A stretch of DNA of 8,663 bases from Bacteroidetes bacterium QH_10_64_19 (GCA_003023125.1 PXSY01000017.1:1-8663), one strand, 5' to 3'. Numbered from the stretch's first letter, positions 1 through 6,274 are shown. Program-made: numbers and translations. The notes: generated from the letters alone by a model not told the origin.

Positions 1-423
1 TGCCCCCCGAAGCGGGTCCTGTCTGAGTTCCGCGATTTCGACGAGGACGTAGAGCTCGGCGACGTGGTGCGCGTGGAAGATGTCTTCCACGAAGAGGAGC
101 GCATCGACGTGGTGGGCGTCTCGAAGGGGAAAGGCTTTCAGGGGGTTGTGAAGCGCCATGGCTTCAGCGGCGTTGGCATGACGACGCACGGCCAATCGGA
201 CCGAGAGCGGCACCCCGGATCGATTGGGGCGTCGGCGGACCCGTCACGGGTGTTCAAAGGCATGAAGATGGCCGGTCAGACTGGCGGACGGCGTACGAAA
301 ATTCAGAACCTCCGCGTGGTCCGCATCCTCGAGGACCAGGACGCCATTCTCATCGAAGGGTCCGTCCCCGGCCCGAAGAGCGGGTATGTACAGCTCCACA
401 AGAAGACGGGCGAGGGACACTGA
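1..423 (+). CDS. rplC: 50S ribosomal protein L3, 5'-truncated by window edge
   Basis: The reading frame is open from base 1 and ends in TGA, giving the C-terminal 140 residues. The family usually has about 205-210, so roughly 70 N-terminal residues lie upstream. L3 binds the 3' part of 23S rRNA early in large-subunit assembly, and a long loop reaches towards the peptidyl-transferase centre. Diagnostic stretches are SKGKGF (local residues 41-46), VKRHGFSG, HPGSIGASADPSRVFKG and KMAGQ. The glutamine methylated by PrmB in E. coli (Gln150, in GSIGQNQ) aligns with an alanine here (local Ala79), so that modification cannot occur. GASADPS-type sequences are common outside Proteobacteria. The gap to rplD is 58 bases. 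The upstream neighbour, outside the window, should be rpsJ. Confidence 0.97.
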   Translation, partial: CPPKRVLSEFRDFDEDVELGDVVRVEDVFHEEERIDVVGVSKGKGFQGVVKRHGFSGVGMTTHGQSDRERHPGSIGASADPSRVFKGMKMAGQTGGRRTKIQNLRVVRILEDQDAILIEGSVPGPKSGYVQLHKKTGEGH

Positions 424-481
424 GACGGAGCCTGTTCCGCGATCGCATCGGACAACCGCGAACTGTTGACGCTACGGACTC

Positions 482-1135
482 ATGGACGTTGAAATCTACC
501 AGGAAGACGGGGTGGGCTCGGGAGAAACGGTCGAGCTCGATCCGTCGGTCTTCGACATAGAGCCGAATGACCACATCATTTGGCTGGACGTGAAGCGGAT
601 CCAGGCCCATCAGCGCCAGGGGACCAACAAGACGAAAGAGCGAGGCGAAGTGCGGGGCTCGGGCCGGAAGCTGTACCGCCAGAAAGGCACTGGAAATGCC
701 CGAGTCGGGGACGCTCAGTCGCCCATTCGTCGCGGCGGTGGACGTGCCCATGGGGCCCGCCCGCGCGACTACACCCACGACCTGAACAAGAAGGAGAAGC
801 GCCTGGCCCGCCGTTCGGCCCTCTCCTACAAGGCCGACAACGACAACATTCACATCGTGGAAGACTTCTCGATGGACCGCCCCGACACGCGAGGATTGAC
901 TGATTTCTTTGAGCTTTTGGGCGTAGACGGTCAGGACATCCTGCTTGCGACCACCGATGTGGAACGCGAGATTTACCTTAGTGCTCAGAATCTTGAGCAC
1001 GTGAACGTACAGGAGGTCAACAGCATCAACACGGTCGATATTCTCGATGCCGATGTTGTCGTGCTCCAGGAAGGGGCACTCGACTGGCTCACGAATGTCC
1101 TCACGACGGCCCCGGTGGTGGACCTTGCAGGCTGA
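482..1135 (+). CDS. rplD: 50S ribosomal protein L4
   Basis: Encodes 217 residues, slightly longer than E. coli L4 (201). L4 binds domain I of 23S rRNA, and its extended loop lines the narrow part of the exit tunnel beside L22. That loop is clear: [20 protein letters not shown] around residues 58-77, followed by SPIRRGGG. Lys68 aligns with E. coli Lys63, the site of classic macrolide-resistance changes, and is unmutated. The C-terminal Rossmann-like half ([21 protein letters not shown]) matches the family. In E. coli L4 also represses its own operon through the leader upstream of rpsJ; that region is outside the window, so regulation cannot be judged. ATG 482 gives the normal N-terminus. It has no Shine-Dalgarno sequence; a TTGAC lies 11 bases upstream. 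Confidence 0.98.
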   Translation: MDVEIYQEDGVGSGETVELDPSVFDIEPNDHIIWLDVKRIQAHQRQGTNKTKERGEVRGSGRKLYRQKGTGNARVGDAQSPIRRGGGRAHGARPRDYTHDLNKKEKRLARRSALSYKADNDNIHIVEDFSMDRPDTRGLTDFFELLGVDGQDILLATTDVEREIYLSAQNLEHVNVQEVNSINTVDILDADVVVLQEGALDWLTNVLTTAPVVDLAG

Positions 1136-1188
1136 GACGCATCTGGGGGGACGACAACCTGTTGCATTCCAACGAGCAGCGCTAACCC

Positions 1189-1488
1189 ATGAGCAACCGC
1201 GTACTGATTCGCCCATACGTCACCGAGAAGACCACCGAGCAGATGGAGGAGGGGAAGTACTCCTTCATGTGCGGGCTCGACGCGACGAAGCCCGAGATTC
1301 GGAAGGCCGTAGAGGAGCGGTACCCGGGCGTCGAGGTGGACGATGTGCGTACCCAAATCGTGCCGGGGAAACGCCGGCGCCAGTTTCGGGACGGCAACAT
1401 GATTGAAGGCCGAACGTCGGGCTTCAAAAAAGCCATCGTGGATCTCGATCCGGACGGAAAACAGATTGACTTCTTCGAAGGCATCTAG
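1189..1488 (+). CDS. rplW: 50S ribosomal protein L23
   Basis: Encodes 99 residues, the usual bacterial length. L23 binds domain III of 23S rRNA beside the exit-tunnel mouth and is the docking site for trigger factor and signal recognition particle. The N-terminal RPYVTEKTT motif is present; Glu13 in VTEK aligns with E. coli Glu18, the residue that contacts trigger factor, so chaperone docking looks conserved. The ATKPEIRKAVEERYPGVEV segment and the basic loop PGKRRRQFRD (about residues 59-68) are typical, while the C-terminus is acidic. The gap to rplD is 53 bases and to rplB 55 bases. The start is ATG preceded by AACCC with no Shine-Dalgarno sequence. Confidence 0.98.
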   Translation: MSNRVLIRPYVTEKTTEQMEEGKYSFMCGLDATKPEIRKAVEERYPGVEVDDVRTQIVPGKRRRQFRDGNMIEGRTSGFKKAIVDLDPDGKQIDFFEGI

Positions 1489-1543
1489 CCGACCCCCTGT
1501 GCGTCTCAGTACTCCCTTTTCACTCTGCCGATGACCCAGCGCT

Positions 1544-2395
1544 ATGTCGATTAAGAAGCGAAACCCGACCATAAACAGCCAGCGGCAGTACTCGGTCGAC
1601 GACAAGGAAGATGTCACTGAGACCGAGCCGGAGCGGAGCCTGCTGGAGCCACTGACCAACAGTGGCGGCCGCAACAACCAGGGGCGGATGACCATGCGCT
1701 ACCGCGGCGGGGGCCACAAGCGTCGCTACCGGAAGATTGACTTCAAGCGGAGCGACAAGGACGGCATTCCGGCTCGGGTGAAGACGATCGAGTACGATCC
1801 GAACCGCTCCGCCCGAATTTCTCTTCTCGCGTACGCCGATGGAGAGAAACGCTACATCATTGCCCCAGATGGGCTTGAGGTTGGCCAGACGGTCATGAAT
1901 GGCCCGCAGGCCCGAGCCGAAGTGGGAAATTGCCTTCCCCTGAACAACATTCCGCTGGGGACGCAGGTGCACTGCATCGAGATGCGTCCGGGCAAGGGCG
2001 CCCAGCTTGCCCGTGCGGCTGGCACGCACGCCCAGCTCACGGCGCAGGAGGATGAGCATGCTACGCTGGAACTTCCTAGCGGCGAGACGCGACTGATCCC
2101 CACTCGGTGCCGGGCCACCATCGGCACGACGAGCAATGTGGAGCATGAAAACGTGGATCTTGGCAAAGCCGGTCGCAATCGATGGCTCGGTCGTCGCCCG
2201 CGGACCCGTGGCGTGTCGATGAACCCGATTGACCACCCGATGGGCGGTGGAGAGGGCCTGAAGTCCGGCGGTCACCCGCGCTCCCGAACGGGCGTACCGG
2301 CCAAGGGGTACAAGACCCGCAAGCGCAATAAGGAATCGAATAAGTACATTATCCGGCGGCGCTCGGAATCGGACGAACGAGGCAGTGGCACGTAG
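1544..2395 (+). CDS. rplB: 50S ribosomal protein L2
   Basis: Encodes 283 residues (E. coli 273). L2 is a primary 23S rRNA binder with OB-fold and SH3-like domains; it forms bridge B2 with the small subunit and supports peptidyl transfer. The [11 protein letters not shown] and [10 protein letters not shown] motifs (about residues 40-65) and the C-terminal [13 protein letters not shown] motif are diagnostic. Asp230 and His231 align with E. coli Asp228/His229, which are important for activity. The second histidine of the usual DHPHGGG is methionine (Met233), a variant I believe is common in Bacteroidota-type L2. The basic tail [15 protein letters not shown] is present. The N-terminus (MSIKKRNPT) fits ATG 1544, which lacks a Shine-Dalgarno sequence. 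A long antisense open frame over this gene is a codon-bias shadow. Confidence 0.98.
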   Translation: MSIKKRNPTINSQRQYSVDDKEDVTETEPERSLLEPLTNSGGRNNQGRMTMRYRGGGHKRRYRKIDFKRSDKDGIPARVKTIEYDPNRSARISLLAYADGEKRYIIAPDGLEVGQTVMNGPQARAEVGNCLPLNNIPLGTQVHCIEMRPGKGAQLARAAGTHAQLTAQEDEHATLELPSGETRLIPTRCRATIGTTSNVEHENVDLGKAGRNRWLGRRPRTRGVSMNPIDHPMGGGEGLKSGGHPRSRTGVPAKGYKTRKRNKESNKYIIRRRSESDERGSGT

Positions 2396-2474
2396 CTCGC
2401 CTTGTCCTTCAAGGTCCGGCCGTTTTCGCACTGCGAGTCGCCTGCACTTTAGGAGTTAAATTTATCCGACGCCT

Positions 2475-2768
2475 ATGCCCCGCTCTCTACGCAAAGGACC
2501 GTACGTTTATTACAAGTTGCAGCGTAAGGTCGACGCGCTCAACGACTCCGACGAAAAGAAAGTCATTAAGACCTGGAGTCGTGATTCCATTATTACCCCA
2601 GACTTCGTCGGCCACACGTTTGCCGTTCACAACGGTCATCAGTTCATTCCGGTGTATGTGACTGAGAACATGGTGGGTCACAAACTGGGAGAGTTTGCCC
2701 CCACCCGGACGTTTACGGAGCACTCGCAGGCGAAGGTCGACCAGCGCATTCGGAAGCCTGGGCAATAG
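2475..2768 (+). CDS. rpsS: 30S ribosomal protein S19
   Basis: Encodes 97 residues (E. coli 92). S19 sits in the head of the small subunit, pairs with S13, and contacts L5 through inter-subunit bridge B1. The N-terminus [11 protein letters not shown] is essentially the family consensus and fixes the start at ATG 2475. Downstream [25 protein letters not shown] sequence (split around residues 35-55) and [14 protein letters not shown] are diagnostic. An AGGAG occurs at 2451-2455, but it lies 19 bases from the ATG, too far for a standard Shine-Dalgarno. The preceding gap of 79 bases holds only a weak CCTTG/CAAGG hairpin (2400-2414). The following 80-base gap carries two GC-rich hairpins. Confidence 0.98.
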   Translation: MPRSLRKGPYVYYKLQRKVDALNDSDEKKVIKTWSRDSIITPDFVGHTFAVHNGHQFIPVYVTENMVGHKLGEFAPTRTFTEHSQAKVDQRIRKPGQ

Positions 2769-2776
2769 TGCCCGTT

Positions 2777-2823
2777 CGGCGCCCACGCCGCGATCAGCGG
2801 GGGATGCCCCCGCGACTTTGATC
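2777..2823 (+). repeat. Tandem GC-rich hairpins in the rpsS–rplV gap
   Basis: Two inverted repeats stand side by side. The first pairs CGGCG (2777-2781) with CGCCG (2786-2790) across a CCCA loop. The second pairs GCGGGGG (2797-2803) perfectly with CCCCCGC (2807-2813) across an ATG triloop, and can be capped outside by GATCA (2792-2796) with TGATC (2819-2823), leaving a five-base bulge on the 3' side. No T-run follows, so a simple intrinsic terminator is unlikely. A role as an RNA-stability, processing or attenuation element is inference; the pairing itself is read directly from the sequence. Confidence 0.65.
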
Positions 2824-2848
2824 TCCACTGCAAACCGTACGACGACAC

Positions 2849-3229
2849 ATGCAAGCACGAGCCGTCCGCCGATACATTCGGAGCTCGCCCTTGAAGGCGC
2901 GCCGCATCATTAATCTTGTTCGCGATCGCAGCGTGCCCGAGGCCATTGCCATCCTCGATTACATGCCCCAGAAGGTGACAGGCGTCGTCGAGAAGACGAT
3001 TCGCTCTGCGGTTTACAACCTGATGGATCAGCACGAGGAGCGGTTTGACGAGGGGGCGCTTCAACTGAAGGAAATTCGGGCCGATGAAGGCCCCACATTT
3101 CAGCGCCATCAAGCCCGTGCTCGCGGCCGGGCGGCGCCCATCCGCAAGCGCACGACCCACTTGAAGGTGGTCGTGGAAGTGCAAGAGGAAGAAGAAGTGC
3201 AAGAAGGAGAACCCGAAGCGGCGGCATAG
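2849..3229 (+). CDS. rplV: 50S ribosomal protein L22
   Basis: Encodes 126 residues (E. coli 110). L22 contacts all 23S rRNA domains, and its beta-hairpin forms part of the exit-tunnel constriction with L4. The N-terminal RYIRSSPLKARRIINLVR and the hairpin QARARGRAAPIRKRTTH (about residues 88-104) are typical; the hairpin has the same length as in E. coli, so no tunnel-altering insertion or deletion is seen. After the last strand (LKVVVEV) there is a 15-residue tail, QEEEEVQEGEPEAAA, with seven glutamates; E. coli L22 ends at about that point. I read the tail as a salt adaptation. The start is ATG 2849, matching the family N-terminus, with no Shine-Dalgarno sequence. Confidence 0.98.
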   Translation: MQARAVRRYIRSSPLKARRIINLVRDRSVPEAIAILDYMPQKVTGVVEKTIRSAVYNLMDQHEERFDEGALQLKEIRADEGPTFQRHQARARGRAAPIRKRTTHLKVVVEVQEEEEVQEGEPEAAA

Positions 3230-3275
3230 GCCCGAATCTCTCGATATTACACGTTGCTCTCTGAACTAACACTAC

Positions 3276-3280
3276 GAGGT
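3276..3280 (+). promoter_or_regulatory. Shine-Dalgarno-like GAGGT for rpsC
   Basis: GAGGT lies eight bases before the GTG start of rpsC, a standard ribosome-binding distance. It is one of only two convincing Shine-Dalgarno sequences in the window, and it serves the only non-ATG start, so it probably compensates for the weaker initiation codon. Confidence 0.6.
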
Positions 3281-3288
3281 ACACACCC

Positions 3289-4002
3289 GTGGGTCAGAAA
3301 ACACATCCCATTGGCTTTCGCCTCGGCGTCATCCGGGGGTGGGATTCCAACTGGTATTCCGAGGATGACTTCCAGGACAAGCTCATCGAGGATGAGGAGG
3401 TCCGTCGCTACCTGCACACGCGCCTGAAGCGGGCCGGTCTGAGCCGGGCCGTCATCGAGCGCACGCCGGAGCGCGTCATCCTTACCCTCCACACCAGCCG
3501 CCCGGGCGTCGTGATTGGGCGAGGGGGATCCGAGGTGGAGAAACTCCAGGGGGAGCTGGAAACCCTCACGGGGAAGGACATCCAGATTAATATTAGCGAG
3601 ATCAAGCGTCCCGAGCTCGATGCGACGCTGGTGGCCAAGAACATCGTCCAGCAGCTGGAGGGCCGCATTTCGTTCCGCCGGGCCATGAAGCAGGCCAAGC
3701 AGGCGGCCATGCGCATGGGGGCCGAGGGCGTTCGGCTCCGCGCAGCCGGGCGCCTCGGCGGGGCCGAGATGGGGCGCGTGGAAGAGTACATGGAAGGCCG
3801 CGTGCCACTCCACACGATCCGTGCCGACATTGACTTTGCGCAGGAGACGGCCCGGACGATCTACGGCACCATCGGCGTGAAGGTCTGGATCCACCGGGGC
3901 GAGATCCTCGGCAAGCCGGATCTGAGTCCGAATGTGCAGGCCCAGCAGCGCAAGATGAAGGAATCGCCACGTCAGCGCCGCCAGAACCGCGAAGGATCTT
4001 GA
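3289..4002 (+). CDS. rpsC: 30S ribosomal protein S3 (GTG start)
   Basis: Encodes 237 residues (E. coli 233). S3 sits at the mRNA entry channel in the small-subunit head and with S4 and S5 gives the ribosome mRNA helicase activity. The N-terminus [17 protein letters not shown] is the family consensus and immediately follows the GTG, so the start is secure. The type II KH domain shows [13 protein letters not shown] with its GxxG loop at residues 77-80. The helicase residues are kept: Arg130, Arg131 and Lys134 in FRRAMK match E. coli Arg131, Arg132 and Lys135. The C-terminal domain has [25 protein letters not shown] and [13 protein letters not shown]. The basic tail is [16 protein letters not shown]. 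The gap to rplP is 67 bases. Confidence 0.98.
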   Translation: MGQKTHPIGFRLGVIRGWDSNWYSEDDFQDKLIEDEEVRRYLHTRLKRAGLSRAVIERTPERVILTLHTSRPGVVIGRGGSEVEKLQGELETLTGKDIQINISEIKRPELDATLVAKNIVQQLEGRISFRRAMKQAKQAAMRMGAEGVRLRAAGRLGGAEMGRVEEYMEGRVPLHTIRADIDFAQETARTIYGTIGVKVWIHRGEILGKPDLSPNVQAQQRKMKESPRQRRQNREGS

Positions 4003-4069
4003 CTCTGATGTCTGGTTCCCGCGAGAGGTTTTCTTGAGATAAGTCCACGCGTACACGCACCCACGACCC

Positions 4070-4516
4070 ATGCTTGAGCCGAAAGACAGAAAACACCGGA
4101 AGGTCCAACGCAACCAGGGCCTGAAGCGCAACAAATACGCCGTCAATGGCACGCGCCTCAGTTTTGGGGATTACGGCCTGAAGGCCCTTGAGGAGGGAGA
4201 GATTACGAGTCGCCAGTTAGAGGCAGCCCGGGTTGCCATCAATCGCTACTTGAAGCGAGACGGAAAAGTATGGATTCGGGTCTTTCCCGACAAGCCGAAG
4301 ACCAAGACGCCCGCCGAGACGCGGATGGGGAAGGGAAAGGGAGAGCCCCATCACTTTGTGGCGCCCGTGCAGCCCGGCAATGTGGTTTTTGAGGTAGGGG
4401 GGGGAGCCAGCGAGGAAGAGGCCCGTGAGGCTCTGCGTCTGGGCAAGCATAAACTGCCCATCAAGACAAAGTTCGTCGTACGACCGGGTTCGCGCGCAGA
4501 CCAGCAAGAAGAGTAG
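4070..4516 (+). CDS. rplP: 50S ribosomal protein L16
   Basis: Encodes 148 residues (E. coli 136). L16 binds 23S rRNA between the A-site tRNA elbow and the factor-binding region and is added late in assembly. The N-terminus [13 protein letters not shown] is close to the family form (MLQPKRTKFRKM). [17 protein letters not shown] and RMGKGKG (residues 85-91) are diagnostic; Arg85 corresponds to E. coli Arg81, the residue hydroxylated by YcfD, although nothing here shows whether it is modified. [11 protein letters not shown] closes the fold, followed by an extra tail ([10 protein letters not shown]) ending in acidic residues. The start is preceded by GACCC with no Shine-Dalgarno sequence. The gap to rpmC is 50 bases, the shortest in the window. 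Confidence 0.98.
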   Translation: MLEPKDRKHRKVQRNQGLKRNKYAVNGTRLSFGDYGLKALEEGEITSRQLEAARVAINRYLKRDGKVWIRVFPDKPKTKTPAETRMGKGKGEPHHFVAPVQPGNVVFEVGGGASEEEAREALRLGKHKLPIKTKFVVRPGSRADQQEE

Positions 4517-4566
4517 TCACGCTCCTGTCGCCTTCGGGGATCGTTGAATTTAAGCCGCCCAGCACG

Positions 4567-4773
4567 ATGGATGCCGACCAGATTCGAGACTTGAGCATCG
4601 CGGAGATTGAGACGCGCATTGACGAAGAGGAGGAGGAGCTGGAGGAGTTGCAGTTCCAGCACGCCATTCGGGGCCGACTGGAAAATCCGATGTTGCTCCG
4701 CACCAAGCGACGCCTCATCGCTCGGCTCAAAACCATTCGCAACGAGAAGCAAACCGCTGGAGAGGCGTCCTAA
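4567..4773 (+). CDS. rpmC: 50S ribosomal protein L29
   Basis: Encodes 68 residues, the normal size. L29 is a two-helix hairpin at the tunnel exit next to L23, helping to form the docking surface for nascent-chain factors. The sequence starts MDADQIRDLSIAEIETRI and ends with the second helix TKRRLIARLKTIRNEK, both typical. The middle of helix 1 is unusually acidic: Asp19 followed by Glu20-Glu24, then LEELQ, where E. coli has mostly neutral residues; this fits the acidic trend of the window. The ATG is preceded by G, the only start here without a pyrimidine at -1, and has no Shine-Dalgarno sequence. Confidence 0.96.
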   Translation: MDADQIRDLSIAEIETRIDEEEEELEELQFQHAIRGRLENPMLLRTKRRLIARLKTIRNEKQTAGEAS

Positions 4774-4806
4774 GCGTTGGCCGTCCGACTTTCGATGTAC
4801 GAACGC
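4774..4806 (+). repeat. Imperfect stem-loop after the rpmC stop
   Basis: GCGTT (4774-4778) begins directly after the TAA of rpmC and pairs with AACGC (4802-4806). Inside, CGT (4782-4784) pairs with ACG (4799-4801) and CGA (4786-4788) with TCG (4792-4794). The stem is broken by asymmetric bulges and no T-run follows, so it is a weak structure of unknown function, possibly an mRNA 3'-end stabiliser between L29 and S17. Confidence 0.35.
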
Positions 4807-4840
4807 CCCACGTAGAAGCGCAAATTGTTGACAGGGTCCC

Positions 4841-5179
4841 ATGGAGCAGACTGAAGAGCACACCGACGAGCATGTAGACGAGGCTGACACTCAAGACGAG
4901 GCTGATCAGAAGGAGGCCGACCAGCCCGATCGCAACGATCGCAAGGAACGCATCGGCGTCGTCGAGTCGGCCAAGATGGACAAAAGCATCACCGTGTCCG
5001 TGCGCCGACAGATGAAGCACCCGATGTACGGGAAGTACCTTGAGCGATCCTCCACGTTTATGGCGCACGACGAGGACGACGAGGCCCAGGAAGGCGATAC
5101 GGTTCGGGTGATGGAGACCCGTCCGATCAGCAAAAACAAGCGGTGGCGACTCATCGAGATCATCGAACGCGCCAAGTAG
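4841..5179 (+). CDS. rpsQ: 30S ribosomal protein S17 with acidic N-terminal extension
   Basis: Encodes 112 residues against 84 in E. coli. S17 is an OB-fold protein that binds the 5' domain of 16S rRNA and is a primary assembly protein. The core begins near residue 35 ([17 protein letters not shown]) and continues with [38 protein letters not shown] and IIERAK, all matching the family. The first ~33 residues are an added segment with 15 Asp/Glu and only one Lys and one Arg, probably disordered. Between ATG 4841 and the core there is no other in-frame ATG, GTG or TTG, so the extension is part of the protein unless a rare start is used. TTGAC lies eight bases upstream; there is no strong Shine-Dalgarno sequence. 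Confidence 0.97.
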   Translation: MEQTEEHTDEHVDEADTQDEADQKEADQPDRNDRKERIGVVESAKMDKSITVSVRRQMKHPMYGKYLERSSTFMAHDEDDEAQEGDTVRVMETRPISKNKRWRLIEIIERAK

Positions 5180-5184
5180 ACCAT

Positions 5185-5200
5185 CGGCGGACGGCCGCCG
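5185..5200 (+). repeat. GC-rich hairpin just after rpsQ
   Basis: CGGCGG (5185-5190) pairs perfectly with CCGCCG (5195-5200) across an ACGG loop, five bases after the rpsQ stop. A smaller CCGC/GCGG hairpin (5247-5257, loop CGT) follows in the same 115-base gap. In E. coli the S10 operon ends after rpsQ and the spc promoter lies before rplN. No T-run follows the hairpin, and I see no convincing promoter in the gap, so termination or re-initiation here is unproven. Confidence 0.5.
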
Positions 5201-5283
5201 GAACGCCAAGGCTGACCGGAATCTCAACGGAGCAGCCTGGTTTCCACCGCCGTGCGGAACTCGAGACTTGTATCCGAACCCGG

Positions 5284-5288
5284 AAGGA
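5284..5288 (+). promoter_or_regulatory. Shine-Dalgarno AAGGA for rplN
   Basis: AAGGA lies six bases before ATG 5295, an ideal distance. It decides the start of rplN in favour of this ATG over the in-frame TTG at 5268, which has no such sequence. Confidence 0.65.
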
Positions 5289-5294
5289 ATTTCT

Positions 5295-5663
5295 ATGATT
5301 CAGCAAGAAACGCGACTTAACGTGGCCGACAACAGCGGGGCCAAAGAGGTGCAGTGCATTCGCGTGCTCGGCAGTAGCGGACGCCGCTACGCCGGCATCG
5401 GCGACCAGATCGTTGTATCTGTGAAGTCGGCCATTCCGAGCGGAGAGATCAACAAGGGCGACGTGAGTCGGGCGGTCGTGGTGCGCGCGTCCAAAGAGAC
5501 GCGCCGGGAGGACGGCACGTACATCCGATTTGACGAGAACGCCGCGGTGCTCATCAACCCCCAGGAGGAACCCGTGGGGACGCGCGTTTTCGGGCCCGTG
5601 GCGCGCGAGGTGCGGGAGAAGCAGTTCATGCGCATCGTGTCGCTGGCCCCCGAGGTCCTTTAG
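5295..5663 (+). CDS. rplN: 50S ribosomal protein L14
   Basis: Encodes 122 residues, exactly the usual bacterial length. L14 binds 23S rRNA near the sarcin-ricin loop, forms inter-subunit bridges, and is the site where the silencing factor RsfS docks. [19 protein letters not shown] is the family N-terminus; [37 protein letters not shown] and [11 protein letters not shown] follow in the right order, and the protein ends [11 protein letters not shown]. The frame is open upstream to TTG 5268, which would add nine residues (MYPNPEGIS). I reject that because the ATG has a well-placed Shine-Dalgarno sequence and family length. The upstream gap is 115 bases to rpsQ, the second largest here, at the S10/spc boundary. 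Confidence 0.98.
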   Translation: MIQQETRLNVADNSGAKEVQCIRVLGSSGRRYAGIGDQIVVSVKSAIPSGEINKGDVSRAVVVRASKETRREDGTYIRFDENAAVLINPQEEPVGTRVFGPVAREVREKQFMRIVSLAPEVL

Positions 5664-5672
5664 TCCTTCTCA

Positions 5673-5700
5673 AATGCCAACTGCCGAGTGCCGCATGGCC
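5673..5700 (+). repeat. Degenerate heptamer tandem repeat in the rplN–rplX gap
   Basis: TGCC recurs at exactly seven-base intervals (5675, 5682, 5689), with TGGC as a fourth degenerate copy at 5696. The unit is roughly A-N-TGCC-R. The eight-mer AACTGCCG of this block (5679-5686) appears again at 5737-5744, just before rplX. Tandem heptamers of this kind resemble the short tandemly repeated repetitive sequences known from cyanobacterial spacers; the relation here is inference. Confidence 0.5.
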
Positions 5701-5749
5701 TCGACGTTCGCTTCCAATCGATACTCGAACTTCGAAAACTGCCGTTGAC

Positions 5750-6115
5750 ATGAGCAAGCTGCACGTGAAAAGTGGCGACACGGTCATGCTGAACAAGACC
5801 ATCACGTCCGCCAAGTCCGCGGGACAGGACCGAGAGGCCGGATACGTTGGCAAGGTCCTGAAGGTCTTTCCCGAGGAGGACCGAGTGATCGTGGAGGGCG
5901 TGAACATTCGGGTCTTCCACGAAAAGCCGAGCCGGTCCGATCCGGAAGGGGGACGCATCGAGCGGGAAGCCCCGATTCACGTGTCAAACGTCAATCCGAT
6001 TGACAGCAACGGAGACGCCACACGAATTGGACGGAAAAAGGTAGAGGACCCGGAAACGGGACAGAGCCGGTGGGTGCGATACGCGAAGACGACCGGCGAA
6101 GAGCTTGACGAGTAG
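5750..6115 (+). CDS. rplX: 50S ribosomal protein L24 with an enlarged KOW loop
   Basis: Encodes 121 residues (E. coli 104). L24 starts large-subunit assembly by binding the 5' domain of 23S rRNA and sits at the tunnel exit. The N-terminus MSKLHVKSGDTV, then GKVLKVFPEEDRVIVEGVNIR, IEREAPIHVSNVNPID and RIGRK are family features. The KOW turn, normally eight residues such as AGEDKGKT, is replaced by about 18 residues (Lys16-Val33, containing TITSAKSAGQDREAGYV), so the lysine/glycine-rich RNA-binding signature is lost or displaced. The C-terminal segment after RIGRK (SRWVRYAKTTGEELDE) matches the normal last strand and ends acidic. ATG 5750 directly follows TTGAC and has no Shine-Dalgarno sequence. 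The next gap, 159 bases, is the widest in the window. Confidence 0.96.
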   Translation: MSKLHVKSGDTVMLNKTITSAKSAGQDREAGYVGKVLKVFPEEDRVIVEGVNIRVFHEKPSRSDPEGGRIEREAPIHVSNVNPIDSNGDATRIGRKKVEDPETGQSRWVRYAKTTGEELDE

Positions 6116-6126
6116 ATCAGACGGGA

Positions 6127-6156
6127 CCCTCCTTGCCGTGAAGCATTCGTGGAGGG
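6127..6156 (+). repeat. Stem-loop near the 5' end of the rplX–rplE gap
   Basis: CCCTCC (6127-6132) pairs with GGAGGG (6151-6156), with a short inner GAA/TTC pairing. It starts 11 bases after the rplX stop. A weak AT stem, AAATC/GATTT (6171-6183, loop ATC), follows. There is no T-run after the GC-rich stem. Confidence 0.4.
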
Positions 6157-6192
6157 GGAACCCCATTCATAAATCATCGATTTCCACCGTCT

Positions 6193-6232
6193 GCGATGTC
6201 GGAGCGCTTTTGATCGCCTCCCTGGACATCGC
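6193..6232 (+). promoter_or_regulatory. Bulged stem-loop upstream of rplE, possible regulatory RNA
   Basis: GCGATGTC (6193-6200) pairs perfectly with GACATCGC (6225-6232). Inside, GGAG (6201-6204) pairs with CTCC (6218-6221) after a three-base CTG bulge, and CG (6205-6206) pairs with CG (6215-6216) after a single-base bulge, leaving an eight-base loop. It ends 42 bases before the rplE start. In E. coli, S8 represses the spc operon by binding mRNA at this same L24–L5 junction, and S8 is encoded here two genes downstream. I cannot identify the S8 recognition core with confidence, so the regulatory role is a hypothesis from position and structure. Confidence 0.45.
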
Positions 6233-6274
6233 CGACGTGTTGCCCGAAATAGTGCGTTTTGACTCCCCCGACCC

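Noticed and set aside
350..1216. Long antisense open frame over rplD
   Set aside because: It mirrors the L4 gene, has no recognisable protein features, and is explained by GC-rich codon usage. The same holds for 1520-2431 over rplB and 3247-4152 over rpsC.
2400..2414. CCTTG/CAAGG hairpin after rplB
   Set aside because: A five-base stem with a five-base loop is too weak, and no T-run follows, so it is not listed as a terminator.
2451..2455. AGGAG as the rpsS Shine-Dalgarno
   Set aside because: It is 19 bases from the ATG, beyond the usual 5-10 bases, so I do not count it as a functional site.
4828..4833. TTGACA as a sigma-70 -35 box (also at 6897-6902)
   Set aside because: Both lie within about ten bases of a start codon, and any -10 box would fall inside the coding sequence; none is evident.
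5268..5294. TTG start giving a nine-residue longer L14
   Set aside because: ATG 5295 has a well-placed AAGGA and yields the exact family length and N-terminus.
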